From Pelomonas aquatica (lineage in GTDB: Bacteria > Pseudomonadota > Gammaproteobacteria > Burkholderiales > Burkholderiaceae_C), in assembly GCF_026712205.1 (NCBI RefSeq), contig NZ_JAPPUW010000022.1:1-64000 (forward strand): DNA of 64,000 bases, written 5' to 3'. Position 1 is the stretch's first letter. Every line of letters begins with the position of its first letter. Below the pieces are notes generated by a model. The model searched no databases. It had not been told where the DNA came from and worked only from the letters and a program-made list of their open reading frames with translations. Position numbers and translations under genes: made by a program. Shown piece after piece: positions 41,673 to 49,356 of this stretch.

Positions 41673-42524
41673 TTAGCGGGCCAGCTTCGGGCCCACGGTG
41701 TTTCTGAGGATGCCGATGCCATCGACCTCGGCCTCGACGACGTCGCCCGGCTTCAGGAACAGGCCCGTGCCCTGGGCAGTGCCGGCCGGGGAGCCGGTGA
41801 ACATCACGTCCCCGCATTCGAAGGTGGAGCGCTCGTCCACGAAGCGCACGAGGAAGCCCACGTCCCAGGTCATCTCGGCGGTGTTGCCGTCCTGGCGCGT
41901 CTCGCCGTTGACCTTGAGCGTCAGCCGGCGCATGGGAGAGCCTTCTGGAAACTCGTCACGGGTAACGATCCAGGGCCCCAAGCCGGTCGAGCGGTCCTGG
42001 CTCTTGGCGGCGAACAGGTCCATGCCGACGCCGGGCGGGCCGCTGCGCTGCAGGTCGCGGGCGCTGACGTCGTTGCCGACCGTGTAGCCCAGGACGCTGG
42101 ACAGCGGATCGTCGCGGTCGACGCTTTCAGCGCCGATCACAGCCACCAGTTCCACCTCGTGGTCCAGCTCATCGGTGAGCGGCGGATAGCGCATCTCGTC
42201 GCGCGCGCCGATCAGCGCACCGAAGGCCTTGAGGAAGGCAATCGGCTGGCCATGAGGCTTGACCAGGCCGAAGTCAGCCGCCAGGTGCTTGGCGTAGTTG
42301 GCGCCGGCGACGACGACACGGTTGCCCTTCTCGATCGGCGGCAGCAGGCGCACCGCCGTCAGCGACAGCGGACCGCCGGTGGTCTCGATGGCGCCGGCCT
42401 CGCCGCGGGTGACCCGCGGCGCCCAGTCGGCAAACGCGCCCTTGATCGGCGTGACCGTCTGCGCCGGGACATCGACGAGTGCCCAGAAGGCTGCCCCGCC
42501 GGTGGTGCAGCGCGCGATCTTCAT
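41673..42524 (-). CDS. Fumarylacetoacetate hydrolase-family protein (first)
   Basis: A 283-residue FAH-fold protein: VVAGANYAKHLAADFG, the metal site LDHEVELVAVIG (D-x-E-x-E), GNDVSARDLQ, and FTGSPAGTAQGTGLFLKPGDVVEAEVDGIG. The fold covers hydrolases, isomerases and decarboxylases of 2-hydroxydienoate-type compounds made by extradiol cleavage (HpcE/HpaG, catechol meta pathway). DitH of the diterpenoid cluster is of this kind. Its ATG overlaps the amidohydrolase stop, so it is second in the minus-strand operon. Likely role: processing the ring-cleavage product. It is not a close copy of the second FAH gene at 52524. Confidence 0.92.
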   Translation of the reverse strand: MKIARCTTGGAAFWALVDVPAQTVTPIKGAFADWAPRVTRGEAGAIETTGGPLSLTAVRLLPPIEKGNRVVVAGANYAKHLAADFGLVKPHGQPIAFLKAFGALIGARDEMRYPPLTDELDHEVELVAVIGAESVDRDDPLSSVLGYTVGNDVSARDLQRSGPPGVGMDLFAAKSQDRSTGLGPWIVTRDEFPEGSPMRRLTLKVNGETRQDGNTAEMTWDVGFLVRFVDERSTFECGDVMFTGSPAGTAQGTGLFLKPGDVVEAEVDGIGILRNTVGPKLAR

Positions 42525-43603
42525 GCTGTGGCCACCTGCTTCGGCGCCGGGCTGCCCAGCTTGGCCGGGTCGAGGTGCAGCAGTTCGCAGGCGTTTTTCC
42601 AGCGGATCTTTTGCAGATCGTCATCGGACAGACGCAGGCCGTCGGTCAGGTCATGGCGCACGGCATCGCTACCGCCGAAGTTGCTGCCGTACAGGATGCG
42701 GTCGGCGCCGAGGATGTCGATCAGCGCCTGGCGCATCGGCAGTTCGTGTAGCTCGACGTCGAAGTAGAAGTTCTTCAGGTACTCGGTGACCGGCTTCTTG
42801 TTGTGGGAGACGTCGAGGTTCGGATTGCACTGCGCCATACGGCCCAGTTGGTAGGGCACGTAGCCGCCGCCGTGGGTGATGTAGACCTTGAGGTCGGGGA
42901 AGCGGTCGAATACGCCGCCGTTGACCATGTACCAGAAGCAGCGGGTCTCGTCGTAGTTCATGCCGACGATGGCCGTGGTCTCGTAGCGGTCGTCGTTGGC
43001 TTTCTTGCCCCAAGTCACCGACTGGTTATATCCATGCACGAACATCGGCAGATCCAGGTCGCACAGCGCGCGCCAGACCGGGTCCATCTCCGGGGAGTCG
43101 AACTCCAGGCCCCCGAAGTTGGCGCCGCCAGCCACCAGGCCCTTGGCGCCCAGGTGCGTGCAGGCACGGCGGATTTCCTTGGCCGCCTCTTCGGGGACGT
43201 TCAGCGGCGCGTGGGCCCAGGCCATCAGACGATCCGGCGCCTGGCCGCAATAGTTGGCCAGTGTGTCGTTGACCTTGCGGGCGAAGGGCACCGAGAACTC
43301 GGGCTCGGCCCAGTACATGTAGCAGTGCGAGGGCACCGACACGACTTGCGCGTTCTGGCCCGCGGCATCCATGCCGGCCAGGCGGGTCTTGGGGTCGGCC
43401 CAGCGGGCGAGATAGGTCTCCAGCTTGGGGCCATTGCCCGCGCGGACAGCCGCTTTTCGCTCCGGCGAGCCGAGGCCAAGAATCCAGTCGCCGACGCGCA
43501 GCTTGATGTCGCCGTCCTGGTGCTGCTCGAAGAACGGGCCCCAGTGCGGATGCTGGTTGTAGTAGTCGGGGTGCGGGGCATGAGCGTGCAGATCGATCAG
43601 CAT
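42521..43603 (-). CDS. ACMSD-like amidohydrolase (paralogue of 54340)
   Basis: A 360-residue amidohydrolase-2 protein: metal motif DLHAH at residues 4-8, PSHCYMYWAE, MFVHGYNQSV, ITHGGGYVPYQLGR and the late YGSNFGGSD with the metal Asp. The set matches the ACMSD/resorcylate decarboxylase group, whose members decarboxylate or hydrolyse carboxylated aromatic and ring-cleavage products. It shares most motifs (HGYNQS, LGAKGL, YGxNFGG) with the product at 54340. It is the first gene of an eight-gene minus-strand operon behind operator site F. Confidence 0.9.
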   Translation of the reverse strand: MLIDLHAHAPHPDYYNQHPHWGPFFEQHQDGDIKLRVGDWILGLGSPERKAAVRAGNGPKLETYLARWADPKTRLAGMDAAGQNAQVVSVPSHCYMYWAEPEFSVPFARKVNDTLANYCGQAPDRLMAWAHAPLNVPEEAAKEIRRACTHLGAKGLVAGGANFGGLEFDSPEMDPVWRALCDLDLPMFVHGYNQSVTWGKKANDDRYETTAIVGMNYDETRCFWYMVNGGVFDRFPDLKVYITHGGGYVPYQLGRMAQCNPNLDVSHNKKPVTEYLKNFYFDVELHELPMRQALIDILGADRILYGSNFGGSDAVRHDLTDGLRLSDDDLQKIRWKNACELLHLDPAKLGSPAPKQVATA

Positions 43604-43699
43604 GGGTGAACCTCGATGAATGTTCGTCAGGAATTTGTCCGGGTCGCCAACCCGCGTTACTCGTACGGTCGGAGTGGGATGCCGGCATCATGCCAATGT

Positions 43700-43724
43700 T
43701 AGGCATATTTAGCAAATATGTTCA
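43700..43724. promoter_or_regulatory. 25-bp palindromic operator, site F
   Basis: TAGGCATA-N9-TATGTTCA: strong right half, left half matching at 5 of 8 positions. It lies between the divergent amidohydrolase (43603, minus) and VOC (43756, plus) genes and could serve both. Confidence 0.45.
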
Positions 43725-43755
43725 ACTAATAGGTTTCCAGTAGGCAAGCCGGAGC

Positions 43756-44190
43756 ATGCAGATGGGTGCGATACAGCGGATGGACCACTTCACCGTCGTC
43801 ACCGACCGGCTGGAGGAGACGCGGGTGTTCTATGAACGGCTGGGCCTGGCGGTGGGCCCGCGGCCGGACTTCGGCATCGGTGGCCTCTGGCTCTATGTGG
43901 GCGGGCATCCGGTCTTGCACGTGATCGAGGTGCAGCAGATGCCTACGCCGCGGCGCGGCGCGCTGGACCACATGGCCTTCATGGGGGGCGATGCCGCGTC
44001 CACGCTTGGGTTGCTGCAGCAGGCCGGCATCGCCTACCGGCTGGTGCGGCTGCCACGGCCCTACAGCACCTGGCAGGTGTTCTTCCAGGACCCGAATGGG
44101 GCGGAGGTAGAGATCGACTTCGACGCGGCGCAGGCCATCCCGGCCGCGCTGCGCGTCTCACCCGATCCCGGTCAGATCAGGCCGTCGTAG
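43756..44190 (+). CDS. VOC-family (glyoxalase/dioxygenase-like) protein
   Basis: A 144-residue single-domain vicinal-oxygen-chelate protein: MDHFTVVTDRLEETRVFYERLGL, PVLHVIEVQ, LDHMAFMG and VFFQDPNGAEVEIDF. It keeps His, His and Glu at the usual metal positions (first His in MDHF, His in LDHMAF, Glu in the last strand). The family contains isomerases, lyases and binding proteins. It is divergent from the minus-strand catabolic operon, and its last 19 bases overlap the end of the converging SDR gene. The substrate is unknown. Confidence 0.82.
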   Translation: MQMGAIQRMDHFTVVTDRLEETRVFYERLGLAVGPRPDFGIGGLWLYVGGHPVLHVIEVQQMPTPRRGALDHMAFMGGDAASTLGLLQQAGIAYRLVRLPRPYSTWQVFFQDPNGAEVEIDFDAAQAIPAALRVSPDPGQIRPS

Positions 44191-44951
44191 GAGCCGCCGT
44201 CGACCTGCAGGTTCTGCCCGGAGATGAACGCGGCTTGGGCCGAGCACAGGAAGGCGCAGGCATCGGCCAGTTCCTCCGGGCGGCCCAGGCGCCCCGCCCT
44301 GACTATCCGTGCCTGCAGGGCGCGCGCCTCTTCGAAGCTGATGCCGCGGTCGCGCATCATGCGCTGTGCCATCTCCAGCTGCCGACCGGTGTCGATGTGC
44401 TGCGGCAGCAGGTTGTTGATGGTGACGTTGTCGGCGACGACCTCGCGTTGCAGCCCCTTGCAGAAGGCGGTGAGCCCAGTGCGGGCGGTGGTCGACAGGC
44501 TCAGGCCCAGGCGCGGTGACTTCACCACGGCCGAGGTGATGTTGACGATGCGCCCGAAGCGACGCTTGCGCATGCTGCCGATGACCGCCGTGATCAACTC
44601 GATGGGCGCCAGCATATTGGCCTCCAGCGCAGCCAGCCAGGCCAGGTGGTCCCAGTCGCCCAGCTTGCCCGGCGGCGGGCCGGCATTGTTGGTGACCAGG
44701 ATGTCCGGGCCGGCGGCGATCTCCAGCAGCGCCGCGCGACCCGATGCGATGTTCAGGTCAGCGACCGCCAGCGCGGGGCGTCGGCCATGCAGGCGCTCGA
44801 TCTCGTCGGCAGCGGCGGCGAGGCGGCCGGCATCGCGGCCGTTGAGGATGACGTCGCAGCCTTCGCGCGCCAGGGCCGAGGCACAGGCCAAGCCCAGCCC
44901 GCGCGAGGATGCGCATACGAGCGCCCGACGCCCGAGCAACCCAAGGTCCAT
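44172..44951 (-). CDS. SDR-family protein with altered active site
   Basis: A 259-residue SDR: ALVCASSRGLGLACASALAREG, VTNNAGPPPGK, INNLLPQHIDTGR and FISGQNLQVDGG. The active-site block is LSLSTTARTGLTAFCKGL, so Tyr and Lys of YxxxK are Ser and Arg. A similar S-x3-R-x-G variant is common in one SDR branch often annotated as 3-oxoacyl-ACP reductase, so the change is a family trait. It is downstream of the TetR gene with a 12-base gap and probably co-transcribed. Its end overlaps the converging VOC gene by 19 bases. Confidence 0.85.
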   Translation of the reverse strand: MDLGLLGRRALVCASSRGLGLACASALAREGCDVILNGRDAGRLAAAADEIERLHGRRPALAVADLNIASGRAALLEIAAGPDILVTNNAGPPPGKLGDWDHLAWLAALEANMLAPIELITAVIGSMRKRRFGRIVNITSAVVKSPRLGLSLSTTARTGLTAFCKGLQREVVADNVTINNLLPQHIDTGRQLEMAQRMMRDRGISFEEARALQARIVRAGRLGRPEELADACAFLCSAQAAFISGQNLQVDGGSYDGLI

Positions 44952-44963
44952 CGGATGCGCCGC

Positions 44964-45827
44964 TCAGCGGCGGGTGCGGACCACGCCGGCACCCATGATC
45001 GTCGTGATCATGCGGGTCACGCGGCGCGGCAGGCTGTGGCGTTCAGTCGAGCCGGACACCAGTTGCTCGCTGAGCACATAGCGGATCAGCATTTCGCTGA
45101 CCAGTTCACGGTCGATGCGGGCGCCGAGACGGTCGTCCCAGGCATCGAAGACCGGCCGCAGAACATCTTCGAAACGAACGACCGCGTCATGGAAGATTCG
45201 CTTGAAGAAGCTCAGCGCGTAGTCCGGCGCCACCAGCAGCAGCCGCCGCGCGTTGCCATGCTCCAGATAGCGCTCCAGATAGGCCAGCAGCGCATCGAAG
45301 CGCTCGTCCGGGTCGGCGAAGGGCTCGACAGCTTCCTGCAACGCTCGGTGGAAGCGATCGCGCTTGTGGCGAGAGAAGGAATCCAGCAGGTCGTCCTGCG
45401 AGGAGAAGTAGCGATAGAAGGTGCCGCGCGAGACATTGGCGAGCTTGCACACGTCCAGGATGGAGATGCGGCTGGCGCCGGACTCCAGCACGATCTGCTC
45501 GGTCGCGACGAGGATGGTCTCGATCGTCTCCTCGGAGCGCTTGTTGCGGCGCTTGCGCCGCACCGGTGTGGCGGCCGGTGCAGGCGCCACTGCGGCTGGC
45601 GCCGCGGCCGGTGGCACCAGGGCCATGACGGGTTTGGCGGGCGCCTTGGCAGTCTTCGCCTTCACCGCCGCGGGCTTAGGCACTTTCGCCGCTTTTGTCG
45701 CGGCCTTTGTGGCGGCCGCGCGCCGTGTGGGCTGCGTCACGGCCGACAGCGCCGCACTGCGCTGGGCAGGTGCCTTGCCGATGGCATCGATCACTTGCGC
45801 CGGCGACTGCTCTTTCTCTCGTCCCAT
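44964..45827 (-). CDS. TetR-family regulator with histone-H1-like N-terminal tail
   Basis: A 287-residue TetR protein. Residues 98-145 form the HTH (EETIETILVATEQIVLESGASRISILDVCKLANVSRGTFYRYFSSQ), and the helical effector domain follows. The first 97 residues are unusual: Ala/Lys/Pro-rich repeats such as RRAAATKAATKAAKVPKP and AAVKAKTAKAPAKP, an Ala-Pro stretch, then RRKRRNKR. This looks like the lysine-rich tails of histone H1-like and AlgP-like proteins and probably binds DNA non-specifically. The ATG at 45827 is the first available; a start just before RRKRRNKR is not marked. It is divergent from the CoA ligase gene and is probably its regulator. Confidence 0.88.
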   Translation of the reverse strand: MGREKEQSPAQVIDAIGKAPAQRSAALSAVTQPTRRAAATKAATKAAKVPKPAAVKAKTAKAPAKPVMALVPPAAAPAAVAPAPAATPVRRKRRNKRSEETIETILVATEQIVLESGASRISILDVCKLANVSRGTFYRYFSSQDDLLDSFSRHKRDRFHRALQEAVEPFADPDERFDALLAYLERYLEHGNARRLLLVAPDYALSFFKRIFHDAVVRFEDVLRPVFDAWDDRLGARIDRELVSEMLIRYVLSEQLVSGSTERHSLPRRVTRMITTIMGAGVVRTRR

Positions 45828-45957
45828 GTTCGGTCCTCGCTGAGGTATCTGGATTGTCGATCATCTTCTTGGTTTTTAGACACGCATTTCCGCCTGCGGC
45901 CCGAGCCGTTCAGGGTAAACACGCGTGAGGCGCGTCGCCCCTACATCTAGAATTTTA

Positions 45958-45971
45958 TTCTCATATTGGAA
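45958..45971. promoter_or_regulatory. TTC-N8-GAA motif before the CoA ligase gene
   Basis: TTCTCATATTGGAA, in the same TTC-N8-GAA frame with ATAT centre as the two copies before the IclR gene (14890, 14909). It lies between the divergent TetR and CoA ligase genes, 21 bases before the ligase ATG. It could bind IclR or the adjacent TetR. Confidence 0.4.
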
Positions 45972-45992
45972 TAGATAGAAACGGTGACTTCC

Positions 45993-47660
45993 ATGCTTGA
46001 TGCCGCTGTTCGCAATGAAAACTCGCTCAACGGCATGGGCAGCCCCGACACCTGGAGCCTCGGCGAACGCGATACGGTGATCGCCGCGCTGGACCGCGCC
46101 GTGGCCCGATTCCCCGACCGGGTGCTGCTCGATTTCGCCGGAAATCTATACACATACGCCGAAGTTGACCGACTCTCAAATTGCATGGCGCACGCCTTGC
46201 AAGATCTGGGCCTGCGCCAGGGTCAAACGCTGGTCTCGATGTTGGACAACAACATCGATGCTGTCGTGGTCTGGCTGGCCGTGAACAAGCTGCGCGCCGT
46301 CAGCGTGCCGATCAACACGGCGCTGCGCGGTGAGTTCCTGCGCCACCAGATCGCCGACGCCGATGCGGCGCTGGTCATCTGTGAGGGCGACTACCTGGAG
46401 CGCATTGCCGCCGTGGTGCCCGGCGCGCCCGCGGTGAAGCAGATCCTGCACCGCAGCGGGGCGGCCGCGCCTGCGGGGGAACTCTCCGTCGCCGTGGTGC
46501 CGCTGGATGCCCATCGCGGCAGCGATGCCAGCCCCTTCGACGACAAGCCCGATCCGGCAGAACTCGCCTGCCTGGTCTACACCTCCGGCACGACGGGGCC
46601 GTCCAAGGGCTGCATGCTCAGCTACAACTTCATGTGCAACCTGGCCCGGTTGCAGTTGCGCGCCGGCCCGGCCACCGAGAAGGACGTGACGATCACGCCG
46701 CTGCCGCTGTTCCACATGAATGCGCTGTGCGTAGGCATCATCTCCAACATCCTGGTGGGCGCGCGGGTCTGCGTCGTGCCGCGCTTCTCGGTCTCCAACT
46801 TCTGGCCGGAAGTCGAGCGCTCCGGCGCCACCATCGCCTCCATCCTCGGCAGCATGGGCGGGCTGCTCGCTCAGGCCCCGGACAGCGAAGCCGCCAGGCG
46901 CTGCATCGGCCAGATCCACACGGTGCGGGGCAATCCCTTCACCGAGGAGACCAAGAAGATCTGGCGCGAGCGCTTCGGCGCCAGGCAGGTCGGCGGCAAC
47001 GGCTACGGCCTGACCGAGGCCTGCGTGGTCACCTCGCTGCCCGGCGGCGAGTACGCGGCCCCGGGCTCCTCGGGCAAGCGCATCCCCGACTTCGACGTAC
47101 GCATCGTCGACGAACTGGACCGCGAACTGCCGGCCAACACCGCGGGCGAGATCGTCGTGCGGCCGCTGCGCCCGGACATCATGTTCATGGGCTACTGGCG
47201 CCGCCCGGAGGACACGGTCAAGCTGCTGCGCAACTTGTGGTTCCACACCGGCGACATCGGCAAGTTCGACGAGCAGGGCTTCTTCTACTTCGTTGACCGC
47301 AAGAAGGACTACCTGCGCCGTCGCGGCGAGAACATCTCCAGCTTCGAGATGGAGGCGGCGTTCGCAGCACACCCGGCGATCGCCGAGGTGGCCGTGCATG
47401 CGGTGCCGTCCAGCAAGGGCGAGGACGATGTCAAGGTCACCGCCGTGCTGCACGCCGGCGCCACGCTGGCCCATGCGGACCTGTTCCGCTGGTCCACCGA
47501 CGCGGTGCCCTATTACGCGCTGCCGCGCTACATCGAGTTCCGCGATTCGCTGCCGAAGAATCCGCAAGGTCGGGTCTTGAAGTATTTGCTGCGTGACGAA
47601 GGCAAGACGGCTGCCACCTGGGATCTGGAAGAGACCGACATCAAGGTCGCCAAGCGCTGA
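45993..47660 (+). CDS. Acyl-CoA synthetase (AMP-forming ligase)
   Basis: A 555-residue adenylate-forming enzyme: P-loop-like LVYTSGTTGPSKGCMLSYN, NGYGLTEACV, WFHTGDIGKFDEQGFFYFVDRKKDYLRRRGENIS, and the catalytic Lys in LPKNPQGRVLKYLL. It should activate a carboxylic acid to its CoA thioester at the expense of ATP, the entry step for the beta-oxidation genes around it. The N-terminus resembles CaiC and bile-acid or resin-acid CoA ligases, but the acid is not identified. I prefer the ATG at 45993 with GGTGA before it; the GTG at 45984 is possible. A clear terminator follows the gene. Confidence 0.93.
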   Translation: MLDAAVRNENSLNGMGSPDTWSLGERDTVIAALDRAVARFPDRVLLDFAGNLYTYAEVDRLSNCMAHALQDLGLRQGQTLVSMLDNNIDAVVVWLAVNKLRAVSVPINTALRGEFLRHQIADADAALVICEGDYLERIAAVVPGAPAVKQILHRSGAAAPAGELSVAVVPLDAHRGSDASPFDDKPDPAELACLVYTSGTTGPSKGCMLSYNFMCNLARLQLRAGPATEKDVTITPLPLFHMNALCVGIISNILVGARVCVVPRFSVSNFWPEVERSGATIASILGSMGGLLAQAPDSEAARRCIGQIHTVRGNPFTEETKKIWRERFGARQVGGNGYGLTEACVVTSLPGGEYAAPGSSGKRIPDFDVRIVDELDRELPANTAGEIVVRPLRPDIMFMGYWRRPEDTVKLLRNLWFHTGDIGKFDEQGFFYFVDRKKDYLRRRGENISSFEMEAAFAAHPAIAEVAVHAVPSSKGEDDVKVTAVLHAGATLAHADLFRWSTDAVPYYALPRYIEFRDSLPKNPQGRVLKYLLRDEGKTAATWDLEETDIKVAKR

Positions 47661-47676
47661 GGCGTTGTCTATCCAG

Positions 47677-47708
47677 CAGGGCCCGCCATCGGGAGATGGC
47701 GAGCCCTG
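47677..47708 (+). terminator. Intrinsic terminator after the CoA ligase gene
   Basis: CAGGGC / GCCCTG and GCCATC / GATGGC pair in a stem broken by a 2x2 internal loop, closed by GGGA. TTCTTT follows on the plus strand. It lies in the 59-base gap between converging genes. Confidence 0.65.
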
Positions 47709-47719
47709 TTCTTTGCCGG

Positions 47720-48520
47720 TCAGCGCTCGCGCACCGGCACGTCGGCTGGCCGCGAGTTGTAGCCGGGCAGGTGCAGGCCGCCATCCACATGGATGGACTC
47801 GCCGGTGACGTAGCGCGACATGTCGCTCGCGAGGAAGACGACGGCCGGGCCGATGTCCTCCTCAGGGTCGCCACAACGGCCCAGGGGCCGCATCGCGGCC
47901 GACTTCTCGGCAAAGCCGGGGTTCTCGGCGCAGAGCTTGTGGAAGGTCGCCCCCATGGCCGTTGGCGCGATCGCGTTGACGGTGATGTTGAAGCGCCCCC
48001 ACTCGGAGGCGGCGCTGCGCGTCAGCCCGAGGATGCCGCCCTTGGCGGTGTTGTAGTCGCCATGCAGCCAGGCTCCCATCTCCACGTCGATCGAATAGAA
48101 GTTCACCACCTTGCCGCCGCCACGTGCGCGCATGTGCGGCAGCGCAGCCTTCATCGCCCACCAACTGGCCCAGACGGTGGAGCGCAGCGTCCGCTCGAGC
48201 ATCTCGTCGGTCTTGTCCTCGAGCTTGACGTTGGGCGTGGGCACGAAGGCGTTGTTGACCAGGATGTCCAGGCCGCCGAAGGCCTCGACGGCGGTGGCGA
48301 TGGCGGCCTCGATGCTGGCCTTGTCCGTGACGTCAGTACGCACGAACAGCGCGCGCGCGCCCAACTCCACGCATTCGGCGGCGACGGCCGGGCCGGTGCG
48401 TTCGTCGATCTCGGCGATGACGACCACCGCGCCTTCGCGCGCGAAGCGGCGGGCCACGCCACGGCCGATGCCGTTGCCGGCCCCGGTGATCAAGGCGACC
48501 TTGTCACGCAACAGCGCCAT
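47720..48520 (-). CDS. SDR-family oxidoreductase
   Basis: A 266-residue classical SDR: VALITGAGNGIGRGVARRFAREG, LVNNAFVPTPN, NFYSIDVEMGAWLHGDYNTAKGGILGLTRSAASEWG with intact YxxxK (YNTAK), and VTGESIHVDGGLHLPGY. It is a single minus-strand gene behind operator site G and converges on the CoA ligase gene. It is likely to oxidise a ring or side-chain alcohol of a pathway intermediate. The cofactor is probably NAD: an acidic residue (EID) follows the second strand. Confidence 0.9.
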   Translation of the reverse strand: MALLRDKVALITGAGNGIGRGVARRFAREGAVVVIAEIDERTGPAVAAECVELGARALFVRTDVTDKASIEAAIATAVEAFGGLDILVNNAFVPTPNVKLEDKTDEMLERTLRSTVWASWWAMKAALPHMRARGGGKVVNFYSIDVEMGAWLHGDYNTAKGGILGLTRSAASEWGRFNITVNAIAPTAMGATFHKLCAENPGFAEKSAAMRPLGRCGDPEEDIGPAVVFLASDMSRYVTGESIHVDGGLHLPGYNSRPADVPVRER

Positions 48521-48542
48521 CTCTGACCTCGCAAATTAAATA

Positions 48543-48567
48543 TGAACACATTTAGCACCATCGTACA
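48543..48567. promoter_or_regulatory. 25-bp palindromic operator, site G
   Basis: TGAACACA-N9-ATCGTACA: strong left half, weak right half. It lies between the divergent SDR (48520, minus) and DUF2889-like (48600, plus) genes. Additional dyad sequence (CACTT..AGAC / GTCT AAGTG) follows at about 48566-48591. Confidence 0.45.
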
Positions 48568-48599
48568 CTTTAAGACCACTATGTCTAAGTGAAATCTCC

Positions 48600-49325
48600 A
48601 TGGGCGCTTTCCGTCGACGCATCGTGATTGCCCATGAGGGCGGGCCCCGGCGCGGCACGGCCCGCGCCGCGCTGGAAGACGATTTCCACCACTTCAGGGC
48701 CGCCGTCGATCACGAATTTGAACAGGTGCTGCACGTCGAAGGGAGCGCGCTGCGCAATCCGTACACGCTGTGCCCATCGGCGGCAGGGCCGCTGAATGGT
48801 CTGGTCGGCATGCGACTGGATCGGATCGCCAGTTCGGTGGCGCGCGTCACTGAGGCTAGCCTGCAATGCACCCACCTGTTCGACCTGGCCGGCCTGGCGA
48901 TCGCCACCGCCGCCATGCAGCGGCCGCGCCGGCAGTACGACATCGAGGTGCCAGACCGCGTCAACGGTCGCACGCAGGCGAAGCTGTGGGCTAACGGCGA
49001 TCTGCTGCTGGACTGGCAGCTGGACGGCCTGGTCATTGCCGGCCCGAACGTGTCGCTGCGGGAAGGCTTCTCCCGCTGGGCCTTGCAGACACTCTCCCCT
49101 GACGAGGCCGAGGCTGCCATCGTGCTGCGCCGCTGCGCGATGATTTCGCTGGGACGGCAGAAGAACCTGGACATCCAGATCCACGCGATGCCGACCGGGC
49201 ACTGCCATGTCCAGCAGCCGGAGCGAGCCGCGCTGGCGTTGCGCATCGTCGGCTCGACCTGGGATTTCAGCGAGCGCGCGGCGGTGCTGTGCGCCGACGA
49301 TGAAAAATGGCTGGCCTTCGGATGA
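48600..49325 (+). CDS. DUF2889-like protein of unknown function
   Basis: A 241-residue protein resembling the DUF2889 family: an N-terminal strand region (FRRRIVIAHEGG), EDDFHHFRAAVDHE, then RNPYTLCPSAAGPLNGLVGMRLDRI and CTHLFDLAGLAIATAA. The C-P-x-A ... L-x-G and CTHL-x-D/E-L motifs are the family hallmarks; no activity is known to me. No export signal. It is divergent from an SDR gene and shares its promoter region with operator site G, so it is probably part of the catabolic regulon. Its 3' end overlaps a terminator serving the converging Rieske operon. Confidence 0.75.
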   Translation: MGAFRRRIVIAHEGGPRRGTARAALEDDFHHFRAAVDHEFEQVLHVEGSALRNPYTLCPSAAGPLNGLVGMRLDRIASSVARVTEASLQCTHLFDLAGLAIATAAMQRPRRQYDIEVPDRVNGRTQAKLWANGDLLLDWQLDGLVIAGPNVSLREGFSRWALQTLSPDEAEAAIVLRRCAMISLGRQKNLDIQIHAMPTGHCHVQQPERAALALRIVGSTWDFSERAAVLCADDEKWLAFG

Positions 49326-49336
49326 ACGCCAGCCAT
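49302..49336 (-). terminator. Intrinsic terminator of the Rieske dioxygenase operon
   Basis: Read on the minus strand, ATGGCTGGC and GCCAGCCAT form a perfect 9-bp stem with a 12-base loop, followed directly by TTTTTCATC. It lies 21 bases after the beta-subunit stop and overlaps the last codons of the converging DUF2889-like gene. Confidence 0.75.
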
Positions 49337-49356
49337 TCGCAAGGGCTCTAAGGGTC

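Noticed and set aside
39437-41707. Long plus-strand frame (756 codons) opposite the thiolase and 3-hydroxyacyl-CoA dehydrogenase genes
   Set aside because: The minus strand encodes full-length enzymes with all catalytic residues here; the plus-strand product is Arg/Gly/His-rich with no family features.
45916-45940. Possible tenth copy of the 25-bp operator before the CoA ligase gene
   Set aside because: TAAACACG fits the left half, but the right half at the required distance does not match (no TGT core). Treated as a chance half-site.
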